From positions 1 to 25,400 of the IMG/VR virus record IMGVR_UViG_3300046011_002950: 25,400 nucleotides of DNA; one strand, 5' to 3'. This document shows positions 1 to 5,657 of this stretch, one piece after another. Below the pieces are notes generated by a model. That model searched no databases. It was not told the DNA's origin and worked only from the letters and a program-made list of their open reading frames with translations. Made by a program: the position numbers and the translations under genes. The DNA is from a virus. Position 1 is the stretch's first letter, and each line of letters starts with the position of its first letter.

Positions 1-1061
1 GGAGACTTTCCGTTTCTAGCTGACTCGACAATATTGGCTCCGACGACACGCATCCCCCGGCCAGCAATTTGTACATATAGGACGGGCGACTTTGTGTTCC
101 TGAGCAGGGCAATGCAATCCACTTCAGGGACATCGAAGCCCGTGGTAAGTACGGCGACGTTGCAAAGACAGCGCAGACGGCCAGAGCGGAAATCCTCAAT
201 GAGTGCGGCGCGTTCAGCCTTTGGCGTGACAGCACTGACAATCCCTGACGCAATGCCTCTTGCGATGAGCGCATCGCAAACGTGCTTGGCATGCTCCACG
301 GTAACGCAGAAGACCAGCCACCGCTTTCTGTTTGTTGCAAGTTGAACGATTTCATCACAAGCAGCCTCCACTAGTTCTTCTTTATCGACTCGTTCAGCCA
401 GTTCGCTGATCTTGTAGTCGCCATTGACCACGCTGATGCCTTCGGCGCTGATTACCGTATTGACGCCACCCGCTTTTAGCGGAGCAAGAAAGCCAAGGTC
501 AATCAATTCGCGCATCGTTACTTTTGTTGCAACGCCATGAAACAGCGGAGTTTCGCTGGCTGTAAGCCACACGCCAGAGCCACGAAACGGCGTACCAGTC
601 CAGCCGATCACCCGGCAGGCCGGGTTGTACTTCTGAAGGCCGGCAATCAGATTGCGCCACATGCCTTCTTCTTTGGGGTTTATCAGATGGCATTCATCGC
701 ACAGCACCAAATCAACACGACCAAGCAGGTGCGCTTTCTTCTGGATGCTGCCAATGGTTGCGTACAGAATGTCGTGACCGAGGTCAGACTTGCCAACGCT
801 GGCGCTATGCACGCCAACGGGGGCGGCAGGCCATACGGCACGCAGCTTGTCGAGGTTCTGCTCAAGCAGTTCCTTTTGATGCACAACAACCAGAATGCGG
901 GTGCCTGGGTACTCGCTCATGGCACGCTGGCACAGGGCGGCAATCAGCACCGACTTGCCGGCACCGACCACGGCATTCACGATTGGGTTGCCACTATCAT
1001 GCTTGTGGAACCACGTCCAAAGCTCATCTAGTGCGCGGGATTGGTAGGGGCGGAGGATCAT
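1..1061 (-). CDS. SF2 DEAD/DEAH-box DNA helicase (3' end beyond the window)
   Basis: ATP-dependent DNA helicase/translocase of superfamily 2, similar in build to phage UvsW/SSL2-type helicases and likely to act in replication restart, recombination or branch migration. Seen directly on the minus strand: the start reads MILRPYQSRALDELW (a Q-motif-like RPYQ), then Walker A VVGAGKS at about residues 28-34, motif II DECH, motif III TGTPFRG, and near the window edge motif VI QIAGRGMR. The ATG at 1061 overlaps the stop of the upstream gene as ATGA, so translation is probably coupled. It is the most distal gene of the leftward operon visible here. The gene runs off the left edge after about 353 codons, so the C-terminus is not seen. 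The helicase assignment is firm. The exact pathway is inference from neighbouring recombination genes. Confidence 0.9.
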   Translation of the reverse strand, partial: MILRPYQSRALDELWTWFHKHDSGNPIVNAVVGAGKSVLIAALCQRAMSEYPGTRILVVVHQKELLEQNLDKLRAVWPAAPVGVHSASVGKSDLGHDILYATIGSIQKKAHLLGRVDLVLCDECHLINPKEEGMWRNLIAGLQKYNPACRVIGWTGTPFRGSGVWLTASETPLFHGVATKVTMRELIDLGFLAPLKAGGVNTVISAEGISVVNGDYKISELAERVDKEELVEAACDEIVQLATNRKRWLVFCVTVEHAKHVCDALIARGIASGIVSAVTPKAERAALIEDFRSGRLRCLCNVAVLTTGFDVPEVDCIALLRNTKSPVLYVQIAGRGMRVVGANIVESARNGKS

Positions 1062-1288
1062 TTCCAAAATACCTCAAGTGACTGGTAGCAATTGACTAGC
1101 TCTGCCAGGGTTGCGCGGCCTGTCTTGCACATCTCGGCAGCACGCTGTGAGCGTTGCTTGAAGACAACCGACTCGCCGTGGCTCCATTCGTTGTAGCTGG
1201 GCGGCATCTGCATCGACATCCGGTAAAGCTGTGTCTCGATGATGTCTTTCGACCTGCCGATTAGCTGGTTGCTTGGCCTGGCGCTCAT
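1058..1288 (-). CDS. Small hypothetical phage protein, 76 aa
   Basis: I do not recognise this protein. It is a small, basic, soluble polypeptide with no signal peptide, membrane segment or cysteine pair. A central stretch (SHGESVVFKQRSQRAAEMC) and the following helix-prone segment could form a small helical domain. It is supported as a gene by its position: it overlaps both neighbours by ATGA four-base junctions (1285-1288 upstream, 1058-1061 downstream), the pattern of a translationally coupled operon. A second open frame over the same DNA (1074-1316) lacks this coupling and is taken as a shadow. A role beside the helicase and nucleases is only suggested by location. Confidence 0.7.
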   Translation of the reverse strand: MSARPSNQLIGRSKDIIETQLYRMSMQMPPSYNEWSHGESVVFKQRSQRAAEMCKTGRATLAELVNCYQSLEVFWK

Positions 1289-1989
1289 GCCGATACCTTC
1301 GACATAATCTCATCAAGCGTTACAAGCAACACGCCAGAAGACCTGAAGAAGAATTTGGCTTGATCAAGTGTTATTGCCTTGCTTGAAAAGCTCTCTGTAA
1401 CAAGGGCATATGCGTCTGGCTGGTGATACCTGTTGGCTACAGCAATCCTTCTGGCGGTCATTATTTGACGAAGAATTGCCGGATAGTCGTCACCTATTGA
1501 TGGCTTAACCTCAACTGCAACTCGTATGGTTTTCCCATTGTCGGTAAAGCAATCAGTGCAAACAGTCTCGCACCCGACCAGAACGTCAAATCCATTCCAT
1601 TCAAATGTTATTGGCCGACCAATCATAAAATGGCTGGTAATTAACTTTGAGACAGGGTTGTATGACCTTGATTCTGTATCGATTCCGTCAGCTTTGTCTT
1701 TTGACTCTGTGCAGGATTGGCAATATATGTCCAACCCTTTGGTATATATGTGCGAAGCAAACCCACTGCAAAACGCCCCATCCATGAATTTTGATTGCAG
1801 CGCGTTATGGACTGGTGTTTCGCTGAGAGTGCTATCTCCATGACATATAAACTCAATGACATCAGGGTGCTTTTCAACAATACCGGGCTGCGCAACAACC
1901 CATTCGCAGTAGCTTTGATCGGAAAGAAGAACTGACGCAGGTTGCCCTTTGTACTTTCCAAAAGTAATGATTGCTGTGCTATCCATCAT
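1285..1989 (-). CDS. Putative PD-(D/E)XK-like nuclease with FGKYKG N-terminal motif and Cys clusters
   Basis: 234 residues, function not established. Residues 8-30 read ITFGKYKGQ...Y..W, which resembles the short FGKYKG motif of DUF3820/exonuclease-X C-terminal-type domains. The middle holds two cysteine groups (C90/C93 and C140/C144/C147) that could bind zinc. Residues 158-162 (AVEVK), preceded by FD at 134-135 and followed by a helix with RQI, fit the D...ExK pattern of restriction-endonuclease-fold nucleases. The fold is inference from this motif only. The gene is coupled by ATGA overlaps to the Cas4-like gene upstream and the 76-aa gene downstream. Its DNA is visibly more AT-rich than its neighbours, which suggests separate acquisition. 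The first of two adjacent ATG codons is used because it makes the overlap. Confidence 0.7.
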   Translation of the reverse strand: MMDSTAIITFGKYKGQPASVLLSDQSYCEWVVAQPGIVEKHPDVIEFICHGDSTLSETPVHNALQSKFMDGAFCSGFASHIYTKGLDIYCQSCTESKDKADGIDTESRSYNPVSKLITSHFMIGRPITFEWNGFDVLVGCETVCTDCFTDNGKTIRVAVEVKPSIGDDYPAILRQIMTARRIAVANRYHQPDAYALVTESFSSKAITLDQAKFFFRSSGVLLVTLDEIMSKVSA

Positions 1990-3002
1990 GCTGCCACCTT
2001 CGCTTCAAAAAGATTTCTAAAATCTTGAACTCCTGGGTCACCCAGGGCGCGCTTGTCTTCACAGGCGAAGATCTCTTCTGACGACAGGTCGCCGTTGTAG
2101 AACTCGTTGCCTGTGAGCTTGTTCTTGTACTTGACCCAGTTATCCTTCTCGCTGGCGTCAGTCATCTCAGCAAACTTTTCCAGCAGGATGGGGATGAAGC
2201 GGTGGTCGCTGCAGGTCTGGACAACATCGCCATGCTTTGCGCAAGTCCATCCGCCATCCTGAATATCAGGCGTCGAGTGAGCGCATGTTCTGCAATTTAC
2301 CTCTGGCGCTTTCGTTCCGTGGCAGATGGAGTGAGAGTCACAGAACTTGCACTGGAACCATGACGGGTCTTCACTAATGCGGAGCGGCGGCTCTGATGCG
2401 CTGATAATCCTGGCGGCACGGGCGTGCAGGCGCTCAAATTCTTGCGGGTCAAAGTGCAGGTACTCGGTATAAATGTCGTCCGTGTCCTTATTGACGGCGA
2501 AGTACAAGGCGCGGGTCATTCCAGACAGCCCCATATAGACCTGCATCTGTGCGTAGTGCAGCGGCTTTGCCTTCTCGACGCGCTTCTCGGTCAGTTCCTT
2601 GAACGACTTGGCGTTGTGCGTCTTCATCTCACATACCAGATACTGCGTTGGCGCTTCGTGGTAGCCGTGCAATACGGCGTCCATCGATCCGGCAAAGTGA
2701 CCGCCGATAGATTTCACTCGGTACTGGCTGCTGCCGTCGTCGGCGAATACTTCACAGCCAATGTTGCGCAGGTCTTCAATGATCCGCGCCTCTTCTCGCT
2801 TGCCGGTATCGAACAGGCGCAACATACGGCCAGGAAACTTCTTGCTGATGGCGTGACGAAAGACGTACCAGAGGTGCCGTTCGCACGGGTTGCCGATCAG
2901 CGATGCACCAAGGTGCGGACGGTGGCCGGAATCTGCGTTGCGCTCATAAGCGGCGTAGATCATGTTTGCAGTGCTGTGGATTGGTGCGGGTATTTGTGCC
3001 AT
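1986..3002 (-). CDS. Cas4/RecB-like PD-(D/E)XK exonuclease with Fe-S type cysteines
   Basis: Single-strand DNA exonuclease-like protein of the Cas4/RecB nuclease superfamily, 338 residues. The catalytic pattern is visible: D108 in GSMDA, E125-M-K127, and QMQVY at 152-156. Four cysteines sit as in Fe-S nucleases: C40 in NPCER near the N-terminus and C218/C221/C227 in CKFCDSHSIC. A further group (C237, C240, C254, C264) may be a zinc site and is unusual as an appendage. The start at 3002 is chosen over an open upstream extension to 3194 because GGAGG lies just upstream (about four bases before the ATG), and the longer version would run across the neighbouring gene. In phages such nucleases supply resected DNA to a recombinase, here probably the Sak4-like ATPase two genes upstream. 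Family confident, exact substrate inferred. Confidence 0.88.
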   Translation of the reverse strand: MAQIPAPIHSTANMIYAAYERNADSGHRPHLGASLIGNPCERHLWYVFRHAISKKFPGRMLRLFDTGKREEARIIEDLRNIGCEVFADDGSSQYRVKSIGGHFAGSMDAVLHGYHEAPTQYLVCEMKTHNAKSFKELTEKRVEKAKPLHYAQMQVYMGLSGMTRALYFAVNKDTDDIYTEYLHFDPQEFERLHARAARIISASEPPLRISEDPSWFQCKFCDSHSICHGTKAPEVNCRTCAHSTPDIQDGGWTCAKHGDVVQTCSDHRFIPILLEKFAEMTDASEKDNWVKYKNKLTGNEFYNGDLSSEEIFACEDKRALGDPGVQDFRNLFEAKVAA

Positions 3003-3052
3003 GTGGCCTCCAACGTAATTGATAAAGCCCTCTGTCACAGGGCTGTGTTCAA

Positions 3053-3541
3053 TTAGGCTGCTGCCTTTGCCCAAGGCGGTGCTGCTGAAGGAGGAATGGG
3101 AGCCGATGCTGCTTGCTGGGCGAATGACGGAACGCCTGGTGCTGCGCCAGCGCCTGCAGACTCGTATGCCTTGACCTCGTTGCTGTCGCCCCACTGGGCA
3201 TCAACGCGGATCTTCAGGGTTATCTTGCAAGGGCGGCCATGAAGCTGATTGCTGTCAGCCAACTTCAGGACGCCGGCAGCGTGGCAAATACTGGAAAGCT
3301 GACGCTGTCCGATCTTCTCGGCTTCAGGGTTGGCGTTCTGGATATTCACGCGGTCAAAGACCTTGCGGTTGGCGAATTGGCCATCGAGGATCGTCCATGT
3401 CAGGTTCAAGATGGTGCCGGTGCCAGACTTGGTTGGCTTGATGCTTGAGTCGGTGACTTGGGCGATGTACGTGCCAGCCGGCAGCGGAGCAAAAGAATCG
3501 GATGGGGCTACGTTGGTTGCGTCAAAGTTAAGAGATGCCAT
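3053..3541 (-). CDS. DUF669-family phage protein, putative ssDNA-binding
   Basis: 162 residues. The N-terminal 120 residues (start MASLNFDATNV, then PLPAGTYIAQV, GTILNLTWTILDGQFANRKVFDRVNI) match the well-known DUF669 phage family, a beta-rich, OB-like protein usually encoded beside recombinases and thought to bind single-stranded DNA. The tail is Ala/Pro-rich and ends PPWAKAAA, reminiscent of an SSB-like flexible tail although it is not acidic. A strong AAGGAG lies eight bases before the ATG. It stands five bases downstream of the Sak4-like ATPase gene in the same operon, which supports a joint role in strand annealing or exchange. Family assignment is good. DNA binding is by family expectation only. 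Confidence 0.85.
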   Translation of the reverse strand: MASLNFDATNVAPSDSFAPLPAGTYIAQVTDSSIKPTKSGTGTILNLTWTILDGQFANRKVFDRVNIQNANPEAEKIGQRQLSSICHAAGVLKLADSNQLHGRPCKITLKIRVDAQWGDSNEVKAYESAGAGAAPGVPSFAQQAASAPIPPSAAPPWAKAAA

Positions 3542-3546
3542 GCTTG

Positions 3547-4242
3547 TTACTCCTTGGAGGTAATGGGGGAAAGAATCTTTGCTGCTACTGATGCGAGGTT
3601 CGGTGCTTCGTACAGATCGAGAGCGCCTGACCGGTCTTTTGCTACGTACTGGAAGTCAGCGCCGGTCTGCAGGGTGCGATACACCTGACCGTCATCCGCC
3701 TTCTCGGCACGCAACACGAACACTTCATCGAACAGGTACGGGATGCCCTGGCCAAGCTTTGCGCCGGGCATCGATGGGCCGTAGAGCATGGCTCCTGTCA
3801 TCTCATCCTTGACGCCGGCCATCTTTGCCGACATGAATACGTTCTTGCCGGGCAGGTCGCGGAAGGCACGCAGCAAGTCTTGCATCTGCTCAGACAGAGC
3901 GCCGTATGCGGCACGCGGATCTTTGTTGTTCTTCTTTTCAAAGTTCAGAACAACCTCGGCGATCTCCGAGATCGAGTCGAGACAGACCCAGCGGAAGTCT
4001 TTGCCGGCCTCAGAGATGACGTAGGCGTAGGCTTCATGGACATCGGCGATGCTGGTGACCTCGATCACTGCAATGTCGGTGTGGCGCAGCGAGAGCAGGC
4101 CAGACTCAGCAGAGATGATGATGGTCGGTTCGCCCGTGGTGGCGCAGAGCGATGTCTTCCCAGCGCCGGCCTGGCCGTAGGTCAGAATCTTGATGCCATT
4201 GACCTGTGCGGCTTCTTTTGTGCTTGTTAGCTTGATTGCCAT
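3547..4242 (-). CDS. RecA/Sak4-like phage recombination ATPase (AAA_24 type)
   Basis: 231-residue P-loop ATPase of the phage nucleotide-binding family that includes Sak4-type single-strand annealing proteins. Walker A is GQAGAGKT at residues 23-30. Walker B is WVCLDS at about 85-90. The segments AAYGALSEQM and GPSMPGAKLG are typical of this family. It lacks the extra DNA-binding regions of full RecA, as expected for Sak4. AAGGAG lies before the ATG. Together with the DUF669 protein and the Cas4-like nuclease downstream it forms a self-contained recombination set. Its role would be ATP-dependent loading or annealing of phage ssDNA during replication and repair. Some annotators call this family 'ATP-binding protein' without function, so the recombination role is partly inferred from neighbours. 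Confidence 0.85.
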   Translation of the reverse strand: MAIKLTSTKEAAQVNGIKILTYGQAGAGKTSLCATTGEPTIIISAESGLLSLRHTDIAVIEVTSIADVHEAYAYVISEAGKDFRWVCLDSISEIAEVVLNFEKKNNKDPRAAYGALSEQMQDLLRAFRDLPGKNVFMSAKMAGVKDEMTGAMLYGPSMPGAKLGQGIPYLFDEVFVLRAEKADDGQVYRTLQTGADFQYVAKDRSGALDLYEAPNLASVAAKILSPITSKE

Positions 4243-4249
4243 TTGTTGG

Positions 4250-4648
4250 CTACTCCTTGGTGATTAGCTCGACCGAAACACTGGCCGATGCAGGTTTGGT
4301 GGTGATGGCTGCTGCCACAAAGGCGTAGTCATCGGGTCGAAATTCTTGGAGCTTGCGAAGCTCAGTGGTGCTGGCTTCTGCTTTCCACTTGAATGCCTTC
4401 TGAGCCTGTTCGCTCATGGCAGACCACATACCAGCGAGCATGTCGGCATCGACACTGCGAGTCATCTTGTAGGTGACCGTAGCCTTGTAGTCTTCAGTGG
4501 TTTCGGTGATGCTGCCTTCGTCTTTCTTTGGCAGCATGGACTGGATCGTCTTGTCCAGGTCGCGGCGGCGCTCAATCGCCTTGCGCTCGTCTTCTTTCGC
4601 CTGCATCCAGACGGAAAGGACTTGCGCCAGAGTTACTGGTGCGTTCAT
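4250..4648 (-). CDS. Charged helical phage protein, first gene of leftward operon
   Basis: 132 residues, function unknown. The N-terminal half is a charged helix (residues 10-45, rich in K/E/R/D, LSVWMQAKEDERKAIERRR), likely a coiled coil. The rest contains alternating beta-prone segments (EDYKATVTYKMTRSV) and a helix (FKWKAEASTTELRKLQEF). Small proteins of this type commonly precede Sak4/DUF669 genes in temperate phages. AAGGA is placed before the ATG at 4648. It is the first gene after the predicted leftward promoter, with a leader of about 210 bases. It ends seven bases before the ATPase gene starts, so both are surely on one transcript. No catalytic motif is visible. Confidence 0.8.
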   Translation of the reverse strand: MNAPVTLAQVLSVWMQAKEDERKAIERRRDLDKTIQSMLPKKDEGSITETTEDYKATVTYKMTRSVDADMLAGMWSAMSEQAQKAFKWKAEASTTELRKLQEFRPDDYAFVAAAITTKPASASVSVELITKE

Positions 4649-4739
4649 AGCTTTTCCTTGTTCAATCGGGCATCCAATGAAGTTTTCACCGTGGATACCA
4701 AGCGGCTTTAGTTGTGCTGCGTGGTTTTGTTGCGTGGTT

Positions 4740-4769
4740 GTGCTGCTTTGTGCTGCCTTGTACTGCTAC
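4740..4769 (-). repeat. Three tandem decamers in the leftward leader
   Basis: On the plus strand GTGCTGCTTT, GTGCTGCCTT and GTACTGCTAC follow each other with an exact 10-base period. A fourth GTGCTGC lies at 4714-4720. GCGTGGTT also occurs twice nearby (4719 and 4732). The block lies in the untranslated leader before the operon's first gene. Function is unknown. It might bind a phage regulator or be an antitermination-type RNA element, but no boxA/boxB was recognised. Confidence 0.55.
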
Positions 4770-4854
4770 GCTTCAGTGGTTCTTGTTTCGGCTCATGCCA
4801 CCGCAGTGACCGTCTTGCCTAACGCGATACCCCACTCGGAGGTTTTGCTGAATC

Positions 4855-4871
4855 GTTGAGTGAGACTCTAC
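4855..4871. promoter_or_regulatory. Operator-like dyad OL1
   Basis: GTTGAG-TGAGA-CTCTAC: 6-5-6 architecture with one mismatch in the left arm compared with the perfect dyad GTAGAG-N5-CTCTAC at 5619-5635. It covers the -10 of PL. Proposed binding site of the phage repressor and/or Cro. Confidence 0.6.
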
Positions 4872-4893
4872 TCTCGTTGCGCACCAACGTCAA
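4865..4893 (-). promoter_or_regulatory. Predicted early leftward promoter PL
   Basis: Read on the minus strand, TTGACG (4893-4888) is followed after exactly 17 bases by TAGAGT (4870-4865), a good sigma70 promoter pointing into the leftward recombination operon, with its expected start near 4858. The -10 lies inside the operator-like dyad 4855-4871 and the -35 inside the second dyad 4889-4905, so repressor binding would block both elements. Confidence 0.7.
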
Positions 4894-4905
4894 GCATTAC
4901 TCTAC
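4889..4905. promoter_or_regulatory. Operator-like dyad OL2
   Basis: GTCAAG-CATTA-CTCTAC: the right arm is identical to the consensus half-site and the left arm has two mismatches. The centre lies 34 bases from OL1 and covers the -35 of PL. Spacing of about three helical turns would suit cooperative repressor binding. Confidence 0.5.
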
Positions 4906-4909
4906 ACAA

Positions 4910-4947
4910 TGGGCAATAAAAAGCCGCTGTCGAAGCGGCATTGCCCA
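4910..4947 (-). terminator. Intrinsic terminator for leftward repressor transcripts
   Basis: On the minus strand GCCGCT-TCGAC-AGCGGC (4939-4923) is followed directly by TTTTT (4922-4918), a standard intrinsic terminator. An outer 8-bp pair (TGGGCAAT at 4910-4917 with ATTGCCCA at 4940-4947) encloses it and the U-tract, so two alternative folds exist. It lies downstream of the repressor gene and just upstream of PL, so it separates repressor transcription from the leftward operon. The -35 of the rightward SOS gene falls in the outer arm. Confidence 0.75.
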
Positions 4948-4969
4948 CAATTAAAGTAGGGAGTAATCT
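4941..4969 (+). promoter_or_regulatory. Predicted promoter of the SOS-regulated gene
   Basis: TTGCCC (4941-4946), 17 bases, TAATCT (4964-4969). The expected start point near 4976 falls inside the LexA box. A degenerate operator-like dyad (GTAGGG-AGTA-ATCTAC, 4956-4971) overlaps the -10, so the phage repressor might also act here. The promoter is inferred from spacing and sequence only. Confidence 0.55.
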
Positions 4970-4970
4970 A

Positions 4971-4986
4971 CTGTATGTAAATACAG
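4971..4986. promoter_or_regulatory. LexA (SOS) box
   Basis: CTGTATGTAAATACAG matches the proteobacterial LexA consensus CTGT-N8-ACAG at all eight fixed bases, and its dyad symmetry extends to ACTGTAT-GTAA-ATACAGT (4970-4987). It lies immediately downstream of a predicted -10 and 16 bases before the start of the gene at 5002, the classic position for repression by host LexA and release on DNA damage. Confidence 0.85.
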
Positions 4987-5001
4987 TCGGAGAATAAGAA
5001 G

Positions 5002-5199
5002 ATGAGTAAGTATGTCAAGTTGCAGGAATTGCTTCAGGAAATGATTGATTCAGGAGAGATCGTTGCCATGTCGGCGATCATCACAGGCGCTGATGGCAGT
5101 GCATCAAGTATTGCGGTCAGTGCTTCGCCTTGGTCTGGCTATGTATCCTCAGATAGTGGATTATCTCCGTCTGATCTGACTTGCTCAGTGAGTCAATAA
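5002..5199 (+). CDS. Small LexA-box-controlled protein, candidate SOS antirepressor
   Basis: 65 residues, not recognised by family. The N-terminal helix (SKYVKLQELLQEMIDSGEIVAMSAIIT) is well formed and amphipathic. The rest is Ser/Gly/Ala-rich and soluble, with no membrane segment. GGAG lies nine bases before the ATG. A LexA box and a promoter lie directly upstream, so the gene should be off in the lysogen and induced by DNA damage. Its last 83 bases overlap the 3' end of the repressor gene on the opposite strand, so its transcription also runs antisense through the repressor. As the neighbouring repressor has no self-cleavage domain, a role as antirepressor that links the SOS response to induction is attractive (compare Tum or the Gifsy antirepressors). 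That function is inference. The overlapping C-terminal third may be constrained by the opposing gene. Confidence 0.7.
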   Translation: MSKYVKLQELLQEMIDSGEIVAMSAIITGADGSASSIAVSASPWSGYVSSDSGLSPSDLTCSVSQ

Positions 5200-5524
5200 T
5201 CTTTGCCGCCTCGATGGCAATAGCGCCGAACCTGGGAACCTCATCAATTTGCTTTGCGTTGGGGAACGCAATGATCTCTACGCGATGCTTCCAGTCGCTG
5301 GAGATGTCGGCGCTATCATCAAGCAGCCATTCAATCGGTGCGCCGGTTATCTGACTGATCAGCTTTAAGTTGTCGATCGTCGGCCTGGTGTATTTGTCTG
5401 GGTTGGTCGTTTCCCACATGCTCACCGCTGACTTACTGACGCCGACAAGCTCGCCAAGCTTTTCTTGACTAAGCTTTGCGTGCTGCCGTGCGGCTTTGAT
5501 TCTGTCGCGGATGTGGGAACCCAT
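5117..5524 (-). CDS. Phage repressor, XRE/cI-type HTH without peptidase domain
   Basis: 135 residues. An XRE helix-turn-helix occupies roughly residues 3-66 (RIKAARQHAKLSQEKLGELV, then VSKSAVSMWE as the recognition region and WLLDD at its end). The C-terminal half is short and helical and has no S24/LexA-type serine-lysine self-cleavage domain, so RecA-stimulated autocleavage is not expected. The start at 5524 is chosen because AAAGGA lies eight bases upstream and the HTH begins here. The open frame extends to 5659 but would run through the operators and the start of cro. It is transcribed leftward from the predicted PRM and ends before the terminator at 4918. It would bind the GTAGAG-N5-CTCTAC dyads on both sides. 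Role from position and domain, family confident. Confidence 0.88.
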   Translation of the reverse strand: MGSHIRDRIKAARQHAKLSQEKLGELVGVSKSAVSMWETTNPDKYTRPTIDNLKLISQITGAPIEWLLDDSADISSDWKHRVEIIAFPNAKQIDEVPRFGAIAIEAAKIIDSLSKSDQTEIIHYLRIHSQTKAKH

Positions 5525-5561
5525 CAGTTTATTCCTTTGTATTAACTCGCTCCCCATTGTC

Positions 5562-5578
5562 GTACAGCTTGGCTCTAC
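5562..5578. promoter_or_regulatory. Operator-like dyad OR2 overlapping PRM
   Basis: GTACAG-CTTGG-CTCTAC, one mismatch from a perfect 6-5-6 dyad. It overlaps the -10 of the predicted repressor promoter, so binding here would autoregulate the repressor or let Cro shut it off. Confidence 0.6.
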
Positions 5579-5599
5579 ATGAAACGGAGCATTGCTCAA
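5572..5599 (-). promoter_or_regulatory. Predicted repressor promoter PRM
   Basis: On the minus strand TTGAGC (5599-5594), 16 bases, TAGAGC (5577-5572), with an expected start near 5565 and about 40 bases of leader before the repressor ATG at 5524. The -10 is formed by the right arm of the dyad 5562-5578. Confidence 0.55.
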
Positions 5600-5616
5600 C
5601 ATTTCGCTTTTGTTTG

Positions 5617-5635
5617 TGGTAGAGTAACGCTCTAC
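5617..5635 (+). promoter_or_regulatory. Perfect operator dyad OR1 with extended -10 of PR
   Basis: GTAGAG-TAACG-CTCTAC at 5619-5635 is a perfect inverted repeat. TG-G-TAGAGT (5617-5625) reads as an extended -10 element pointing toward cro at 5658. No good -35 is present, which is usual for extended -10 promoters. Repressor bound here would cover the -10 and the start point. This is the best site from which to derive the operator consensus. Confidence 0.65.
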
Positions 5636-5657
5636 TGCAACAGATTGGAATGACATC

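Larger units (their letters stand above)
4649..5001. other. Left control region between leftward operon and SOS gene
   Basis: This 353-base gap holds no convincing gene. It contains, from left to right, the untranslated leader of the leftward operon with short tandem repeats (4714-4769), the predicted promoter PL with two operator-like dyads (4855-4905), a leftward intrinsic terminator (4918-4939), and the promoter plus LexA box of the gene at 5002. Open frames crossing it on the plus strand (for example up to 4859) have no ribosome-binding site and run against the operon. Confidence 0.75.

Noticed and set aside
3003-3194. 64-residue N-terminal extension of the Cas4-like nuclease
   Set aside because: The extension runs through the end of the DUF669 gene in another frame, is low-complexity and basic, and the ATG at 3002 has a strong GGAGG.
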